From NCBI GenBank assembly GCA_022360095.1, contig JAKSDK010000138.1, positions 124,001-188,000 of the forward strand: a stretch of 64,000 nt of DNA. The letters run 5' to 3'. A program made the translations under genes and the position numbers. The notes below the pieces were generated by a model, which made no database searches, was not told the DNA's origin, and saw only the letters and a program-made list of their open reading frames with translations. Source of the stretch: Phycisphaerales bacterium (GTDB lineage: Bacteria > Planctomycetota > Phycisphaerae > UBA1845 > UTPLA1). Of the stretch, positions 26,682 through 35,674 are shown one piece after another. How positions within the stretch are numbered: the stretch's first letter is position 1; every line of letters begins with the position of its first letter.

Positions 26682-28238
26682 TCAATCGGCCGAGCGGCTT
26701 GTCCACGTTACGCCGTAACGGCTCCTTGGCCGCCTCCATCTGCGCCACCTCGCCCCGTTCGCGGCCTTTCTGCCGGCCAATGAGACAACGCTCGGGGTCG
26801 CATGCGTCGAAAGCCGTTCGGGGTCGGTTTCGAGTGCCGCTTGATATTGCAAGGGCTGCCGACCGCCTTTCAATAGTGAAGCCAATGGCAACGACACCAA
26901 GAAGATGATAATCGCCAGCCGCAAAGTACTAATAAGTGTGGTTGTATGGGTTTCCATTTGAAGGACGACATTGGTTGCCATCACGCTGAACACGAAGATC
27001 GCTCCCAACGGGCTCTTCGGCAATAGCACTCGAATCAAGGCGCCCGAGAGCCTGAGCACCAGCCCAAACAGGATTCCGTAAATCACACACCCGATCAATC
27101 TGAAGTCGGCTAGCGCAAAGGCCGGCAGATTACTGAACTGATCTCGACCGGGTATCCCTAGTCTTTCGTTCAGCAGCCCATCCAACTCCATCACATGCAT
27201 GAACTTGTTCGGGAAAAAAATTCTCGGGATGCTCTGCAAACAAGCCACCTTCAGCAATTCGCCGCCTACCTGTGGTCGGCCGCTATTCAAACTGTTCGCA
27301 ACGAGATAATTCAGCGACATCGCATTGAAGCGCGACCGAACCGACCGCGCGTAGGATTCCTGTTCCCGCTCGCTCCGTAGGTCCACGCCTTTCACGATGG
27401 ACCAAGCGCCGGTCACCATGTGAACGATCGATACGCTGCGATCGCTCTGCCATTGTTTCCTCATCTGCACAAAGAAAGGAAAGACCAGTTGCCACAAGAA
27501 CGCAAGGGCGATCGTCCCAATGATGGCATGCTTCGGCCTCAATCTTCCATATTTGATCAACCAGGCAAACAAGACCATGAAAGCCAGGAGAAACATCTTT
27601 CGACGGCCCTGTGTGAATGCATGGACAAATTCCGTCGCAATGATCAGAACATAGAGCATCCGCCCCGGCTGCCTTTGCATGAGCCGGAACGCACAAATGA
27701 ATACAAATCCGGCCCCGAAGACGTAAACGATTTTGTAAACGACCAGAACATGGTATGGCACCTGAAAAACCGCTTCGATGGTATTCACGCCGGACAAACC
27801 GATGCCGTGGACGATAATCACATACACTTTGATGAACATGGTCAAAACGTAAAGGACCACGATGCTCTTCAAGGAAACGTTGCTGGACGCCACCGCGATC
27901 TGTTGAAAAATTCCCTTGGCTTGATCCACTCGCTCATATCGGCCGATGGAAACCTTCTCAAAGCGATTCCGCCAAAGAGCCGCTACGACAAGTGCGCCAA
28001 ACCAAAAAAGATAAACGCCCATGAACGCCAACGTCACATCATTCGCTTGCGCCGGAATACCGGGTTGAAATGGCAGGAAGGACAGCGCCGGCCCCATACA
28101 GAATTGCATCGTGAACGCAAAGAAGCTCAGACGAAAAATGCCGATGGAACCCGGGTGCACCAGCGCCCATATGATCGTAAAAACGCCTGCGACAAAGAGC
28201 GGCAAGGCGAAGATCGACTGAAGAAAAGTGGATTCCAT
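26682..28238 (-). CDS. Second Wzy-like polymerase (membrane protein)
   Basis: This 518-residue protein has about ten to twelve hydrophobic spans, from LPLFVAGVFTIIWALVH near the N-terminus to LRLAIIIFLVSLPLASLL near residue 440. A large polar loop at about 275-365 includes SLNYLVANSLNSGRPQVGG. A 60-residue basic, probably cytoplasmic tail follows. This resembles oligosaccharide repeat-unit polymerases rather than a transporter. A second, dissimilar Wzy-like protein lies at 9604-11121. The first ATG in frame was used. The 211-base gap before the downstream wecB gene holds no supported gene. Confidence 0.68.
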   Translation of the reverse strand: MESTFLQSIFALPLFVAGVFTIIWALVHPGSIGIFRLSFFAFTMQFCMGPALSFLPFQPGIPAQANDVTLAFMGVYLFWFGALVVAALWRNRFEKVSIGRYERVDQAKGIFQQIAVASSNVSLKSIVVLYVLTMFIKVYVIIVHGIGLSGVNTIEAVFQVPYHVLVVYKIVYVFGAGFVFICAFRLMQRQPGRMLYVLIIATEFVHAFTQGRRKMFLLAFMVLFAWLIKYGRLRPKHAIIGTIALAFLWQLVFPFFVQMRKQWQSDRSVSIVHMVTGAWSIVKGVDLRSEREQESYARSVRSRFNAMSLNYLVANSLNSGRPQVGGELLKVACLQSIPRIFFPNKFMHVMELDGLLNERLGIPGRDQFSNLPAFALADFRLIGCVIYGILFGLVLRLSGALIRVLLPKSPLGAIFVFSVMATNVVLQMETHTTTLISTLRLAIIIFLVSLPLASLLKGGRQPLQYQAALETDPERLSTHATPSVVSLAGRKAANGARWRRWRRPRSRYGVTWTSRSAD

Positions 28239-28721
28239 GCCGTCTCACTGGATCAGGAAGCGGGTTGAGGCGATGACGAAACAGGTCGTTCGACAACTCA
28301 TCCCTATTCTAGAGGATCACCGCCTGCGAATACAAAGCAAAGCGCATCGAAGTCGGACGATCCGATCGGTCCGAGCAACAATTGCTTACGGGAATCGTTG
28401 TGCAGTCCGGAGGTTCAGCCCGATAAACCTCATCGCGGCAGCGCCGCATCCAACCTGGAATCGGGTCCGCCGTGCTATCGGCTCAGGCCAGAGTCTCCAC
28501 GCCGTACTGCTCCGCCATGATGAGGGAAACGTAGGCATAGGGTATGCCGATGCCGTTCGTGCGATACTCAATCTGGCATACAGCATACCCTACGGGGACT
28601 GGCGCTATGGAGCGGTTGGACGAATCTGCCAATGAGATTCACCCTGAAAGATATGCTCGCCGATCCGCAACGATCGACAAGGTGTTCGGCCGGTCATCGT
28701 ATGCATCATTTCTTCAGGTCT
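28239..28721. other. 483-bp gap with no supported gene
   Basis: The region lies upstream of the minus-strand polymerase and after the 3' end of the PEP-CTERM gene. Open frames on both strands are short and of random composition. It may contain the polymerase promoter, but I see no clear -35/-10 pair or hairpin. It roughly marks the end of the polysaccharide locus. Confidence 0.6.
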
Positions 28722-29420
28722 TCACCGCGCAGTCCTGCGCTTCCTCGCAAAGATCACGGCGCCGACCGCCAGCAGGGAGAGCGTGGCAGGTTCGGGGATG
28801 ATTACCTCACTGACGAAGCCGTAAGTCGCGGGGTCATGCGGAGCATCGAAATCGGGACTCCCGCCGGGAGTGCCTTTACCTGAACCGAATTGAACATCGA
28901 GGAGGGTGCCCAGCAGTGGAGGTTGCACATCCAGCTCGAACCACAGTTTATAGACTTCGTTCGTGTCCAGTGGCGGCAGCGTAGTAAAGGCTGGTACAAG
29001 CCCGGAGAAGCCGAACCAAGTTGAGCCAGGATTGGCGCCAGCGCCGCCCTGCCATCCGTTGGTTGCATCCACATCGGCCAGGAGCGCGCTGAACTCCGGA
29101 ATGATCACGTTCTGATGGGTGACCGTGTTGGTGATTGTAAATCTGACACCTTCAACGGTAATTCCAGGCGGCAGAGGCTGAGCGGTCGAGCCGAGTCCAA
29201 GACCGCAGGAACAGGTCGTCGGGGATCCCGGCGGGAACAAACTGATCTGCTGTCCCACCCAAACTTCGATATTGGGATCCATATCGATATTCCCGTGATT
29301 CACAACCCAGACCGGCATTGGTTGCGGCAGTGGCCTACCGCACGCTTTGGCCTCCCGTTGAACGCAGAGCGCAAGCGCAGCGCACGCCATCGCGACTGAG
29401 AGCGTCTTTGCAGTTCTCAT
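28722..29420 (-). CDS. PEP-CTERM sorting domain protein
   Basis: This secreted protein of 232 residues has a signal peptide at about 1-26 (LSVAMACAALALCV, then AKA). The middle is a beta-rich region of unknown function with several cysteines (CSCGLG). The C-terminus is a typical PEP-CTERM tail: PEP at 209-211, a hydrophobic helix to about 225, and the basic end RKRRTAR. Such tails are cut by an exosortase, and the proteins are released into or attached to extracellular polysaccharide. The start has an excellent ribosome binding site (AGGAGGT). No exosortase gene is in the window. Confidence 0.9.
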   Translation of the reverse strand: MRTAKTLSVAMACAALALCVQREAKACGRPLPQPMPVWVVNHGNIDMDPNIEVWVGQQISLFPPGSPTTCSCGLGLGSTAQPLPPGITVEGVRFTITNTVTHQNVIIPEFSALLADVDATNGWQGGAGANPGSTWFGFSGLVPAFTTLPPLDTNEVYKLWFELDVQPPLLGTLLDVQFGSGKGTPGGSPDFDAPHDPATYGFVSEVIIPEPATLSLLAVGAVIFARKRRTAR

Positions 29421-29678
29421 TTTCCTACCTCCTAATTCAGTTAAGTTCGACGATCACAGCGACTTGCCGAATGAACCGCCGGCTTGCCACGGCGGCTCGG
29501 ATCACACGAGGGCCCTCTTTGCACGCCCGAACGACGCACTTACATCGTGCAGCAACAGCCCTCCTGGCCCGTCAGCGCCGGGGCGCTTGCTTCCGTCATC
29601 CATACCTGCGAGAATAGTGGTCGAAAGCGGTCGGGGGTTTTGGCTCTTTTTGCATTTCTTTTTGCTGGGCAACTGGCC

Positions 29679-30302
29679 ATGGCCGTGCAACGGACTGACG
29701 GGACGATCACTCGGCTCCTCGCGAGCGTCGGCGGCAACGATGCACAAGCCCGGGACGCGCTTTGGTCGGCGGTTTACAAAGAACTTCACGAAATGGCGGC
29801 AGGGATGATGGCCTTGGAGCGGGCAGGACACACCCTGCAACCTACGGCGCTGGTCAGCGAGGCCTACATGAGGCTGCTCGGAGGCGAGAAAGTGGCCCAC
29901 AAGAACCGGGCTTATTTTTTCGCCGCAGCCGCAGAGGCCATGCGACGCATCCTGATCGAGCACGCACGAAAACGCGCATCCAAACACAAAACGACGAACC
30001 CTGACGTTAATTCCTCGACGAGGACGCCGAGAGCCGGCGGTGCAACCGACGTGCTTCTGCAGGACCTGACGACACATTCGGGGGGCCTTTCGGCCGACAG
30101 CCTGCTGGAGTTGAACGAAGCACTTGATGCCCTTGCCAAGCACAATCGTCAAGTTTTCGACATGATCATGTTGCGTTTCTTCGCGGGACTGACGATCGAG
30201 GCTGCGGCCATGTCGCTGGGCATCTCCCCTCGGACAGCCCGCCGCTACTGGACCTATGGACGAACCTGGTTGTATCGCCGCATCGGGGAAGAAGACGGCT
30301 AG
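29679..30302 (+). CDS. ECF-type RNA polymerase sigma factor (TIGR02999-like)
   Basis: This sigma factor of 207 residues has region 2 as GHTLQPTALVSEAYMRLLGG followed by AYFFAAAAEAMRRILIEHARKR, the signature of the TIGR02999 / Sig-70_X6 group. Region 4 is LTIEAAAMSLGISPRTARRYW. I start it at the ATG at 29679 (MAVQRTDGT), which gives the usual family length. The frame from 29484 adds 65 residues without sigma features. It lies 109 bases upstream of a Ser/Thr kinase, and this pair is common in Planctomycetota, where phosphorylation is thought to replace anti-sigma control. Confidence 0.9.
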   Translation: MAVQRTDGTITRLLASVGGNDAQARDALWSAVYKELHEMAAGMMALERAGHTLQPTALVSEAYMRLLGGEKVAHKNRAYFFAAAAEAMRRILIEHARKRASKHKTTNPDVNSSTRTPRAGGATDVLLQDLTTHSGGLSADSLLELNEALDALAKHNRQVFDMIMLRFFAGLTIEAAAMSLGISPRTARRYWTYGRTWLYRRIGEEDG

Positions 30303-30411
30303 CACGTAACCCTATGGTGTTGACGGGAAATCAGGTGCACAACACACTTCGCCGGCTTTACGTGAGCGACGTCAAGCGAGACGACCATCCTGCAGTTGAG
30401 GACAAGATGCG

Positions 30412-32793
30412 ATGAGTTCGGATTCTCAGCCTGAGGCCATCGACATCTTTAACGATGCCCTGGAACTGGACACGGGCCCGCGTGCAGTGTTTGTCGCGCG
30501 GGCCTGCGCGAACGATCCCACCCTTTTAGCTGAAGTGCGGTCACTACTCGCCGTCCATGAGCATGAACAAAAGGCAGGCTTTCTCGCTACGCCCGTGGCC
30601 GAGGGCGCTTTCGAAAACGCAGCAGAGTATCCCCCCCGGCGCTCCATGATCGGCCGACGGCTCGGGGCCTATCACATCCTCGACGTATTGGGTCAAGGTG
30701 GCATGGGCATGGTCTACCTCGCGGAACAGGAGCACCCTCGACGGACCGTCGCGCTCAAGGTCATCCACCCCTGTGTCGTGGACAGTGGATCGCTGCGACG
30801 GTTTAAACATGAGGCTGAGGTCCTCGCCCGACTCCAACACGCAGGCATCGCACAAGTCTTCGAGGCAGGCAGCGCCGAAAGCGACGCCGGCCCCCAGCCT
30901 TTTTTTGCAATGGAGTACATCGACGGTGCGCCGCTGATCCAGTCTGTAGAAAACGAGAAACTGAATACAACTCAGCGTCTGACGCTGTTCCTGAAGGTTT
31001 GCGAAGCCATGCATTACGCCCATAAGAAAGGCGTCATTCATCGCGATCTCAAGCCGGCCAACATTCTGGTGACCGTCTCAGGCCAACCGAAGATCCTCGA
31101 TTTTGGCGTGGCCAAGCTGACCGACGGCGACGTCGCGCTCACGACGTTGCATACGCAGGTCGGCCAACTGGTCGGCACACTGCAATACATGAGCCCTGAG
31201 CAGTGCATGGCCGACCCGGACACGTTGGATAAACGTTCGGATGTCTATGCACTGGGCGTCCTCTGCCATGAACTGATCACCGGGCGACTTCCCTATGATC
31301 TGAAACACGTCACCGTCCCCGATGCAATACGGATCATCACAGAACACGATCCCACGTTGCCCAGTTCGAGCAATCGCGCCTTCCGCGGAGACATCGACAC
31401 GATCATCGGCAAGGCGTTGGAGAAAGACAAGACACGGCGATACCAATCCGCGGGAGAGCTGGCGGCGGACATTCGACGGTATCTGGATGACGAACCGATT
31501 TTGGCCCGGCCGACCAGCGCGCTATACCAATTCTGCAAATTCGCAAAGCGAAACAAGGCATTCGTCGGGGCGGCCGTTCTGGCATTCGTCATGCTAATGG
31601 TCGGAGTCTCGGTGGTCACATGGCAAGCGGCCCAAACGAAAACTCAACGCAGGTACAAGGATCAGTATCGCGACCTCGCGATCATTTTCGCCGGTGATAC
31701 GAATACGCCCAGTCCATTACACATGCGCGAAATCGAACGCTATCTGGAAGATGAAAAGGACCTCTTGCCGGACGTGGAAACTCGGCTCAGAGAACGCATC
31801 GGCCTGAATTACTACGCCTTGGGAGAATACGACAAATCGGAGGACCATTTGCGCCGCGTGCTCGAACTCAATCGCCAGGAACATGGCGATAAGAAGCCGA
31901 CCACGTTGCGATCCGTGAACATCTTATTCCTCGTCCTCCGAGACGCGGGCAAATTGGAGCAGGCGGAATCCTTGGTTTATGAAAAGTTGGCGGCATTTGA
32001 ATACGCAACGGGTGATCAACGCCCGCCTTGCACATCGGCTGGTGCATGCGGGCTGGCACTCAGGCTACTGATGTTACGATACAATCTGGCTGAGGTACTG
32101 CATCACAAGGGAAAACTGCGAGAATCGGAGACGACCTTTCGACAAACGTCCGAACGCCTATCGGAAGTATTGTCCGCTTACTTTGAAATCGAGCCGGAGC
32201 TTTTTCCAGACGGCACTGAATCACTTCAGTTCCCGCTGGAATTCAAGGCTAGTCAGGCGTTGCTGCTCGTCGATCTGGGCCAACCGCTCGAAGCCGAGAT
32301 TCGGCTCCGCGCGCTGTTGAATGCACCGCCAAGAGCTGAATACCCTGACGGCGATCTCGAAATGAGTCAGGTGCAGCACTATCTGGGGCAAGCGCTGCTG
32401 GCCCAAGGCAAGCTCGCGGAAGCCCAAAAGATGCTCTCAGGCGCCCTCGAAAAACGGCGCTCAATTCTCGGCGACCAACACCCGATCACGCTCCAAACGA
32501 AAAATCATTATGGACTGCTCCTCCAGGCTCAGGGAGATCTTAAAAAAGCGGAATCCTATTTGATTCAGGTCGTGGCAAACGCGGAAAACAAACTGCCCGC
32601 CCATTGGCAGACCGCGGTCTATCGCGGCAATTACGGCCGATGCCTGATGCAACTGGGACGCTACTCCGAAGCCAAAAAACAACTGGACAAGGCCCATGCA
32701 GAACTTGAAGCGGTATTCGGCACCGGGGACTTTCGAACGCAACGTGTGATCCGTACGCGCGCCGAGTTGCACGAGGTGGCGGGAAAACTGTAA
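30412..32793 (+). CDS. Transmembrane Ser/Thr protein kinase with TPR-like repeats
   Basis: The 793-residue chain starts with a helical segment of about 70 residues typical of sigma-linked kinases. The kinase domain follows at about 86-360: GQGGMG at 94-99, catalytic Lys 116, HRDLKPAN at 210-217, DFG at 230-232 and SPE at 261-263. All catalytic residues are present, so it should be active. One membrane span lies at about 383-404. The outer part (about 470-790) contains tetratricopeptide-like repeats with A..LR.LL, Y..G..L and ALLAQGKLAEAQKML patterns. It probably controls the sigma factor encoded just upstream; the signal is unknown. Confidence 0.92.
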   Translation: MSSDSQPEAIDIFNDALELDTGPRAVFVARACANDPTLLAEVRSLLAVHEHEQKAGFLATPVAEGAFENAAEYPPRRSMIGRRLGAYHILDVLGQGGMGMVYLAEQEHPRRTVALKVIHPCVVDSGSLRRFKHEAEVLARLQHAGIAQVFEAGSAESDAGPQPFFAMEYIDGAPLIQSVENEKLNTTQRLTLFLKVCEAMHYAHKKGVIHRDLKPANILVTVSGQPKILDFGVAKLTDGDVALTTLHTQVGQLVGTLQYMSPEQCMADPDTLDKRSDVYALGVLCHELITGRLPYDLKHVTVPDAIRIITEHDPTLPSSSNRAFRGDIDTIIGKALEKDKTRRYQSAGELAADIRRYLDDEPILARPTSALYQFCKFAKRNKAFVGAAVLAFVMLMVGVSVVTWQAAQTKTQRRYKDQYRDLAIIFAGDTNTPSPLHMREIERYLEDEKDLLPDVETRLRERIGLNYYALGEYDKSEDHLRRVLELNRQEHGDKKPTTLRSVNILFLVLRDAGKLEQAESLVYEKLAAFEYATGDQRPPCTSAGACGLALRLLMLRYNLAEVLHHKGKLRESETTFRQTSERLSEVLSAYFEIEPELFPDGTESLQFPLEFKASQALLLVDLGQPLEAEIRLRALLNAPPRAEYPDGDLEMSQVQHYLGQALLAQGKLAEAQKMLSGALEKRRSILGDQHPITLQTKNHYGLLLQAQGDLKKAESYLIQVVANAENKLPAHWQTAVYRGNYGRCLMQLGRYSEAKKQLDKAHAELEAVFGTGDFRTQRVIRTRAELHEVAGKL

Positions 32794-32964
32794 GGGCCCG
32801 CTCAGCCATGCCAGACCGAGGCTTTCCGAGACGTGGCTCCGATTGCCTGCTGCCAAGCCGTTGAACCGAAGCCTCCGTTCCTGTCTTCCCGGTCGAAAAT
32901 CTTGACATTCTTATAATGGTGAAATACTCACGGAGAACGAATACTCTGGTGGAACCAAGAAACC

Positions 32965-33984
32965 GTGTCGGAATCCAAACCAACAACACCCTGGGTCCAA
33001 TGCCCTGCCATTGATCTCGATCTGGAAAAGCCCCTCGCGAGGCGATTCGACGACATCCCGGAGGATGCCTCGCGGAAAGGACGACGACTGCTCGAGGCCG
33101 TCATGCAGGAAATCCCGCTGACCGCCAAGTTCCTGGCAGATGCCGCCCGTCTGCGCACCGGCAACCGGTTTCATTCCGAGATCACGGCCTTGGCCCGGCA
33201 CATCGGCGCATCCTGGCGGGAAATCATGCTCGCGAACATCTCTTACGATTTGGCGCTCGCCTACATCGGATGCTCAACGATGCTTGTACCAACCTCCGAC
33301 GGGCCGGTCCTGGCAAGAAATATGGACTGGTGGCCGGAGGAGGTCCTCGCGCAGACAAGCTATCTCATGCGGTACTACCGTGAGGGGCGCCTCGCCTTCG
33401 CCAACGCCGGCTGGCCGGGTTCGACCGGCGCCGTCACCGGTCTGTCCGGCCGGGGATTCGCCATCGCTCTCAACGCCGTGCTCTCCGAAGAAGGGCCCAA
33501 TCGGACCGGCTACCCCGTGCTACTGCACATTCGGCGGGTCCTGGAAGATGCCCGGGATTTCGAGGACGCCGTCGAGCGGCTTTCCAAAATCACGCTTGCG
33601 GCGCCGGCGCTGTTCAGCGTGGTCGGCACGCAGAATCACCAGCGCGTCGTCGTCGAACGCTCGCCCAAACGGGCCGCTATCCGACAGGAAGAGTCCGGGA
33701 AAGTGCTGATTGCGACCAATGACTATCGTCTGCTTTTCAAACCTCAGACGCATGAAATAACCGAAATCTATCAAACGACGTGCAATCGGTTCGACGTCCT
33801 GACGCGATTGACACAGAACCACGATCCGGATGCACCGACCGACGATGCAACCCTGCTCTACTTGCTCTCAGACCCTGACGTGATCCAGCAGATCACGGCT
33901 CAGCACGTCATCATGCGGCCGATGACCGGGGATGTTCGCCTGTTCGTGCCCCGCCGTTTGCTCCCGTCAAAGGGGGCTCCTTGA
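32965..33984 (+). CDS. C45/acid-ceramidase-like Ntn hydrolase
   Basis: This 339-residue protein looks like an N-terminal-nucleophile amidohydrolase of the linear amide / acyltransferase type. The presumed nucleophile is Cys 103 in YIGCSTMLVPT, followed by GPVLARNMDWW (RNMD at 118-121), the pattern seen in choloylglycine hydrolase and NAAA/acid ceramidase relatives. In many relatives the Cys becomes N-terminal by self-cleavage. About 100 residues precede it here, which fits a pro-region. GFAIALNA and TNDY fit later core strands. The start codon is GTG at 32965. Substrate is unknown. No signal peptide is evident. Confidence 0.82.
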   Translation: MSESKPTTPWVQCPAIDLDLEKPLARRFDDIPEDASRKGRRLLEAVMQEIPLTAKFLADAARLRTGNRFHSEITALARHIGASWREIMLANISYDLALAYIGCSTMLVPTSDGPVLARNMDWWPEEVLAQTSYLMRYYREGRLAFANAGWPGSTGAVTGLSGRGFAIALNAVLSEEGPNRTGYPVLLHIRRVLEDARDFEDAVERLSKITLAAPALFSVVGTQNHQRVVVERSPKRAAIRQEESGKVLIATNDYRLLFKPQTHEITEIYQTTCNRFDVLTRLTQNHDPDAPTDDATLLYLLSDPDVIQQITAQHVIMRPMTGDVRLFVPRRLLPSKGAP

Positions 33985-34016
33985 CCAAACGATCCGGAAC
34001 CGTTACAAAGGATCTC

Positions 34017-34289
34017 ATGGCAAAGCAAAAGGACATACACTGCTCCGTCATCACGCCTGAACAGCAGGTACTCGATGCAAACGCAACCGCCGTGGTCATT
34101 CCCGCTCACGACGGTCAGGTCGGCATTCTGTTCAACCGCGCTCCGCTGCTCTGCGAGCTCGGGAAAGGCACCCTACGCATCGACACGGTCGATGAAGGGC
34201 AAAAGAAGGTGCGGATCAGCGGAGGATTTGCTCAGGTCCTGAACAACGAAGTGACGGTTCTCACCGAACGGGCGGAAGAAGAAGCCTAA
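34017..34289 (+). CDS. atpC: ATP synthase epsilon subunit (isolated)
   Basis: This 90-residue protein is the N-terminal beta-sandwich of F1 epsilon: HCSVITPEQQVLDANATAVVIPAHDGQVGILFNRAPLL is divided between two strands with the conserved PAHDGQ-x-GIL motif. The C-terminal helical hairpin is missing or very short, so it is a short form (90 versus about 135 residues). The start is ATG at 34017, with AAAGGA upstream; a TTG at 33981 is possible. No other atp gene is near. It begins 32 bases after the Ntn hydrolase. Confidence 0.82.
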   Translation: MAKQKDIHCSVITPEQQVLDANATAVVIPAHDGQVGILFNRAPLLCELGKGTLRIDTVDEGQKKVRISGGFAQVLNNEVTVLTERAEEEA

Positions 34290-34312
34290 GGTCAATATCG
34301 CCCCCCGCTCCT

Positions 34313-35674
34313 TCACGCTGACGCAGCTTGACGACGGTCTCCCCTTCTCACCCAAAGCGTTTCCGCAATCCATGCCACGAAGAACGGAATCCAGATGATG
34401 CAGACCGCCCACGCCGGTAGCTGCCATCGGAGGCCTGACTGCCACGCCCAGTCGGCATACCAATACATGACCATAGTTCCCGTCAGAATCACCCACGACC
34501 AATGGCCCTTTGGCCTCAAGGTGATCAGGGCCAAGGGCCAGGTCAGATACCAGAAATGAATGATCGGCAACATCAACACGACGATGACCAGAAGCCACTT
34601 GGCATCCTGCAACAGGTCGCGCGGCCGCCAGACGCGGTAGGCCGTAAGACCGGCCAACAGAGCAATCGCAATCAGATTACGATCGCTCAATAACAATGCC
34701 GGGCCGCCCAGCTTTCGAAACCCGATGCGCAGCTCATCGAAGATGTTGTTGAAAGGACCGTCTTGGGACGGAAACTGCTTGAGTACCTTGAAGAGATCGG
34801 TTCCGGCATCGACGTAAAGCAGGTAACCGCACGCAATCGTGGCCAAGCCCACGCCGATTGCGCGCCGTGAACGTCGCAGCAACAGTGCGAACAAGATCGC
34901 GGGCGTTGTCTTCGCCAACACCGCCAATCCCAGCGCGAAGCCCGCCCATCCCCAGGATCGCTTTCGACCGGCAGCGACGAAGCCGAGAATTCCCAGAATC
35001 ATCAGCGTGTCGTTGTGCCCGGCATGTGCAAACGATGCCAGCACCATCGGGCACAAGGCGTAGATGGCCAGATACCAGTTCGGTTGCCCCAATGCTGACA
35101 ACAGAGCCGCAAGTGCCAAGACAACGCCGACGTCCAAAATCGTGTGAAAAACCTGCGGACTTTTGACGCTGTAGTGGATGTGCGCGAGCAACCGAAACGC
35201 GAGTTCCGACAAGGGCGGGTAAATCGTCGAATAGTGCTTCTTATTGATGCCCTCGTAAACGTCGTCTCGAAGATGTTCAAGGACTTCGTCCTGCGGAGCG
35301 TAGACATAGGGACTGTAGCCCTCTCCTTGAATCCGGCCCTCCCAAATATATCGATTGCAGTCACTATTCGGCGGCGATAGGAGAAGAATCACTCGCAAGA
35401 GAATTGCAGAGAACAGGAGTGTATGCGGCTTCGGAGGATTTCGACGGAACGCCCATAGCAGCACGACATAACCGACAAAGCCCACGGCGTAGATAAACTG
35501 CCACGCCTCAATCGGCCGAATCTCGATACTCGACAAGCGAAAATCTTCAGCGGCCGGAGTGTAGATGTCGCCGACCAAGACGGCGCCGACGGTAAAAACA
35601 CCGCCGAGGAGACACCATCCGAACCACAGTATGACGGTCGATCTCACGGGAGTTGTCGCGCCAAGATTATTCAT
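34313..35674 (-). CDS. GT87-like membrane glycosyltransferase
   Basis: This protein of about 453 residues has about ten or more membrane spans and an acidic loop early in the chain (PPNSDCNRYIWEGRIQGEG), the usual active-site region of polyprenyl-phosphate-sugar-dependent GT-C enzymes of the GT87/DUF2029 type. It probably transfers a mannose-like sugar on the periplasmic side. I start it at the ATG at 35674, which overlaps the preceding GT2 stop by 8 bases. The long frame to 35785 only adds an arginine-rich stretch that lies inside the GT2 gene. Acceptor unknown. Confidence 0.78.
   Translation of the reverse strand: MNNLGATTPVRSTVILWFGWCLLGGVFTVGAVLVGDIYTPAAEDFRLSSIEIRPIEAWQFIYAVGFVGYVVLLWAFRRNPPKPHTLLFSAILLRVILLLSPPNSDCNRYIWEGRIQGEGYSPYVYAPQDEVLEHLRDDVYEGINKKHYSTIYPPLSELAFRLLAHIHYSVKSPQVFHTILDVGVVLALAALLSALGQPNWYLAIYALCPMVLASFAHAGHNDTLMILGILGFVAAGRKRSWGWAGFALGLAVLAKTTPAILFALLLRRSRRAIGVGLATIACGYLLYVDAGTDLFKVLKQFPSQDGPFNNIFDELRIGFRKLGGPALLLSDRNLIAIALLAGLTAYRVWRPRDLLQDAKWLLVIVVLMLPIIHFWYLTWPLALITLRPKGHWSWVILTGTMVMYWYADWAWQSGLRWQLPAWAVCIIWIPFFVAWIAETLWVRRGDRRQAASA

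Noticed and set aside
26467..26748. Short minus-strand frame between wecB and the second polymerase
   Set aside because: It overlaps the 3' end of the polymerase gene and the start of wecB; composition is random and no start signal is visible.
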